Assembly (NCBI RefSeq): GCF_001548395.1 | Contig: NZ_AP017367.1 | Coordinates: forward strand, 3,385,001-3,449,000 | Direction: 5' to 3' | Source of the DNA: Leptolyngbya sp. O-77 | GTDB lineage: Bacteria > Cyanobacteriota > Cyanobacteriia > Elainellales > Elainellaceae | Length of the DNA: 64,000 nucleotides | Shown here: positions 61,930 to 64,000 of the stretch, piece by piece | How positions within the stretch are numbered: the first letter of the stretch is position 1 | How the letters are laid out: each line of letters opens with the position of its first letter | Position numbers and translations under genes: made by a program | Notes under the pieces: model-generated | Databases searched by the model: none | Seen by the model: only the letters and a program-made list of their open reading frames with translations | Told to the model about the DNA's origin: nothing

Positions 61930-63837
61930 CTACTTGGTTTCCGAGAATTCTGCATCGATCACGTCATCGTCGCCGCTGCTAGAAGGCGTTCCCGCATCTC
62001 CACCCGGAGGCGTTGCGCCGCCGTCGCCACCGTCGCCGCTCTGATAGAGGTTGCTGCTCAGGCTATAGAGGGCCTGTTGCAGCTCGCTCATCAGCGACTT
62101 GATGCTGTCCATGTTCTCCTGGGCGATCGCATTCCGCAGATCCTTCGCCAGCCCTTCCACCTTGGTTTTGTCGGCTTCGGGCACCTTGTCGCCTTGATCA
62201 GCCAGCAGTTTCTCTGCCTGATAGGCCAGCGAGTCGGCCTGGTTCTTCAGTTCGATCTTCTCGCGGCGCTCCTTGTCGGCAGCAGCGTTACGCTCGGCTT
62301 CGTTCACCATGCGCTCCACTTCGTCCTTCGGCAGCGTCGAAGCACCCGTAATGCTGATGGACTGCTCCTTGCCCGTGCCTTTGTCCTTGGCGCGCACGTT
62401 CAAAATGCCGTTCGCATCAATATCGAAGGTCACTTCGATTTGCGGTACGCCACGGGGTGCGGGAGGAATGCCGTCCAGCCGGAAGGTTCCCAGACTCTTG
62501 TTGTCCGAAGCCATTTCGCGCTCCCCTTGCAGGACGTGGATTTCTACATTGGTCTGCCCGTCAGCAGCCGTTGAGAACACTTCCGACTTTTTGGTGGGGA
62601 TTGTCGTGTTGCGCGGGATAATCTTGGTCATCACGCCACCCAGAGTTTCCACACCCAGCGATAGGGGGGTCACGTCGAGTAGCAGAATGTCCTTCACTTC
62701 GCCGGCCAGCACGCCCGCCTGAATCGCAGCGCCCACCGCCACCACTTCATCCGGGTTTACGGTTTGGTTAGGCTCCTTGCCCAGCACGCGCTTCACCACT
62801 TCCTGTACCGCAGGAATCCGGGTGGAACCGCCCACCAGTACCACTTCGTCGATATTGTCCTTCGACAGTTTCGAGTCGCGCAGCGCGGCTTCGACGGGCA
62901 CGCGGCAGCGGTCGATCAGGTCGGCGCAGAGTTCCTCAAACTTGGCGCGGGTCAGCGTTATGTCGAGGTGCTTCGGCCCGTCCTGAGTCGCGGTGATAAA
63001 GGGCAGGTTGATTTCTGCCTGGGTAACGCTGGACAGCTCGATCTTGGCTTTCTCGGCCGCTTCTGTCAGGCGTTGCAGGGCTTGCTTGTCTTTGCGGAGG
63101 TCGATACCTTCGTTGCGCTTGAACTCTTCGGCCAGGTAGTCCACGATCTTCTTATCAAAGTCGTCGCCGCCCAGGTGAGTATCGCCAGCGGTGGCCAGCA
63201 CTTCAAACACACCGTCGCCCACTTCCAGAATCGACACGTCAAACGTACCGCCACCCAGGTCGAATACCAGGATGGTTTCGTTACTCTTTTTGTCCAGACC
63301 GTAGGCAAGAGAAGCGGCCGTCGGCTCGTTGATAATCCGCAGCACTTCCAGACCCGCGATTTTGCCAGCGTCCTTCGTGGCCTGCCGCTGGGAGTCGTTG
63401 AAGTAAGCGGGAACGGTGATCACCGCCTGGGTCACTTCTTCGCCCAGATACTTCGTGGCATCTTCTTTGAGCTTCCGCAGCACCAGCGCCGAGATTTCTT
63501 CAGGGGCAAACTGCTTGCCTTCGGCGGGGCAGTCCAGCTTGACGTTGCCGTTGACGTTTAGCACCTTATAGGGCACCTCGGTCGTTTCGTGGGTTACTTC
63601 GTCAAACTTGCGACCGATGAAGCGCTTCACCGAGTAAAACGTATTTTCGGGGTTAATCACGGCCTGCCGCTTCGCAATCTGACCCACGCGACGTTCTTTG
63701 GTCTTGGGGTCAAACGCGACGACGGAGGGCGTTGTGCGGAACCCTTCTGCGTTTGCGATGACCGTGGGCTTGCCGCCTTCCATCACTGCCACGCAGGAGT
63801 TAGTGGTTCCCAGGTCAATTCCAACAACTTTTGCCAT
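61930..63837 (-). CDS. dnaK: Chaperone DnaK (DnaK2-like)
   Basis: 635 aa from ATG 63837 (MAKVVGIDLGTTNSCVAVMEGG), preceded by CCGGAGA; an in-frame ATG at 63867 is upstream of the RBS and not used. ATPase domain (VFDLGGGTFDVSILE, LVGGSTRIP), linker DVTPLSLGVETLGG, substrate domain and an acidic C-terminus (DDDVIDAEFSETK). Length and tail fit the essential DnaK2 type of cyanobacteria. No CIRCE element is seen in the 163 nt upstream. Confidence 0.96.
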   Translation of the reverse strand: MAKVVGIDLGTTNSCVAVMEGGKPTVIANAEGFRTTPSVVAFDPKTKERRVGQIAKRQAVINPENTFYSVKRFIGRKFDEVTHETTEVPYKVLNVNGNVKLDCPAEGKQFAPEEISALVLRKLKEDATKYLGEEVTQAVITVPAYFNDSQRQATKDAGKIAGLEVLRIINEPTAASLAYGLDKKSNETILVFDLGGGTFDVSILEVGDGVFEVLATAGDTHLGGDDFDKKIVDYLAEEFKRNEGIDLRKDKQALQRLTEAAEKAKIELSSVTQAEINLPFITATQDGPKHLDITLTRAKFEELCADLIDRCRVPVEAALRDSKLSKDNIDEVVLVGGSTRIPAVQEVVKRVLGKEPNQTVNPDEVVAVGAAIQAGVLAGEVKDILLLDVTPLSLGVETLGGVMTKIIPRNTTIPTKKSEVFSTAADGQTNVEIHVLQGEREMASDNKSLGTFRLDGIPPAPRGVPQIEVTFDIDANGILNVRAKDKGTGKEQSISITGASTLPKDEVERMVNEAERNAAADKERREKIELKNQADSLAYQAEKLLADQGDKVPEADKTKVEGLAKDLRNAIAQENMDSIKSLMSELQQALYSLSSNLYQSGDGGDGGATPPGGDAGTPSSSGDDDVIDAEFSETK

Positions 63838-64000
63838 AGATAGTCTCCGGTTCAGATACAGTTCCAAGTCTTGATTAACCGATGTGTGCGATCGCCCCTT
63901 CTTCAGCCTCTTAACAGCTCAGAAGCGCGATCCGCTCGTCCCAGCAGCCTTGGGCCCTTGTGCCTGGGTTTAAGTACCCTCCCAAGCTGCACATACTCTG

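Noticed and set aside
63838..64000. CIRCE heat-shock operator upstream of dnaK
   Set aside because: The TTAGCACTC-N9-GAGTGCTAA pattern is not present in the 163 nt available.

Overview
The window is chromosomal DNA from a cyanobacterium. It carries psbD-psbC, ycf4, a CruP-like lycopene-cyclase homologue, cyanobacterial-type gyrB/miaA and dnaK, and is densely sprinkled with the HIP1 octamer GCGATCGC. GC content is moderately high. A Leptolyngbya-like filamentous lineage is plausible but cannot be proved from this sequence.

Layout. 0.1-7.2 kb: a giant secreted DUF4347/cadherin/RTX protein, followed by an internally deleted IS630-type element. 8.2-13.3 kb (minus): HepA/MsbA-like ABC exporter, CruP-like flavoprotein, cyclophilin lipoprotein and Ycf4. 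13.8-16.3 kb (plus): psbD-psbC (D2 and CP43) with a 17-nt overlap. 16.4-22.7 kb: GTPase, transglutaminase-like protein, one Uma2 nuclease-like gene and a bifunctional proline dehydrogenase/P5C dehydrogenase. 23.2-30.7 kb (plus): a seven-gene Nit1C-type nitrilase cluster (flavoprotein, Sll0783-like protein, nitrilase, radical SAM, GNAT, AIR-synthase-like, glycosyltransferase), with an NtcA-type promoter signature in front of the Sll0783-like gene.

31.4-37.6 kb: tRNA-Val(UAC) followed by an accessory stretch. This holds an iteron-like motif cluster, two unknown small genes, four tandem Uma2 genes bracketed by two coiled-coil proteins, and a second, 3'-truncated IS630 copy that is itself split by an intact IS1-family element with an 8-bp target duplication. 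37.7-46 kb: gyrB, miaA, an alpha/beta-hydrolase-like protein, pepA and a PHP-domain gene broken at three C-runs. 45.4-50.5 kb: an RND-type efflux pair with an unusual tandem-repeat spacer and an Asn-Gly-rich insertion in the pump. 50.6-51.6 kb: a cobalamin riboswitch followed by a frameshifted ferredoxin-reductase-like gene. 51.6-64 kb: signal peptidase I, small cyanobacterial proteins (one Psb35-like), aspartoacylase family, SpoIID/LytB protein, an orphan exported 509-aa protein, pirin, a DUF4912 protein and dnaK.

The most system-like regions are the Nit1C cluster (probable nitrogen-stress regulation, unusual radical-SAM cysteine pattern), the Uma2/coiled-coil array next to tRNA-Val, and the B12-riboswitch/flavin-reductase unit. 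All functional calls rest on motif and family recognition by eye; no database search was run.
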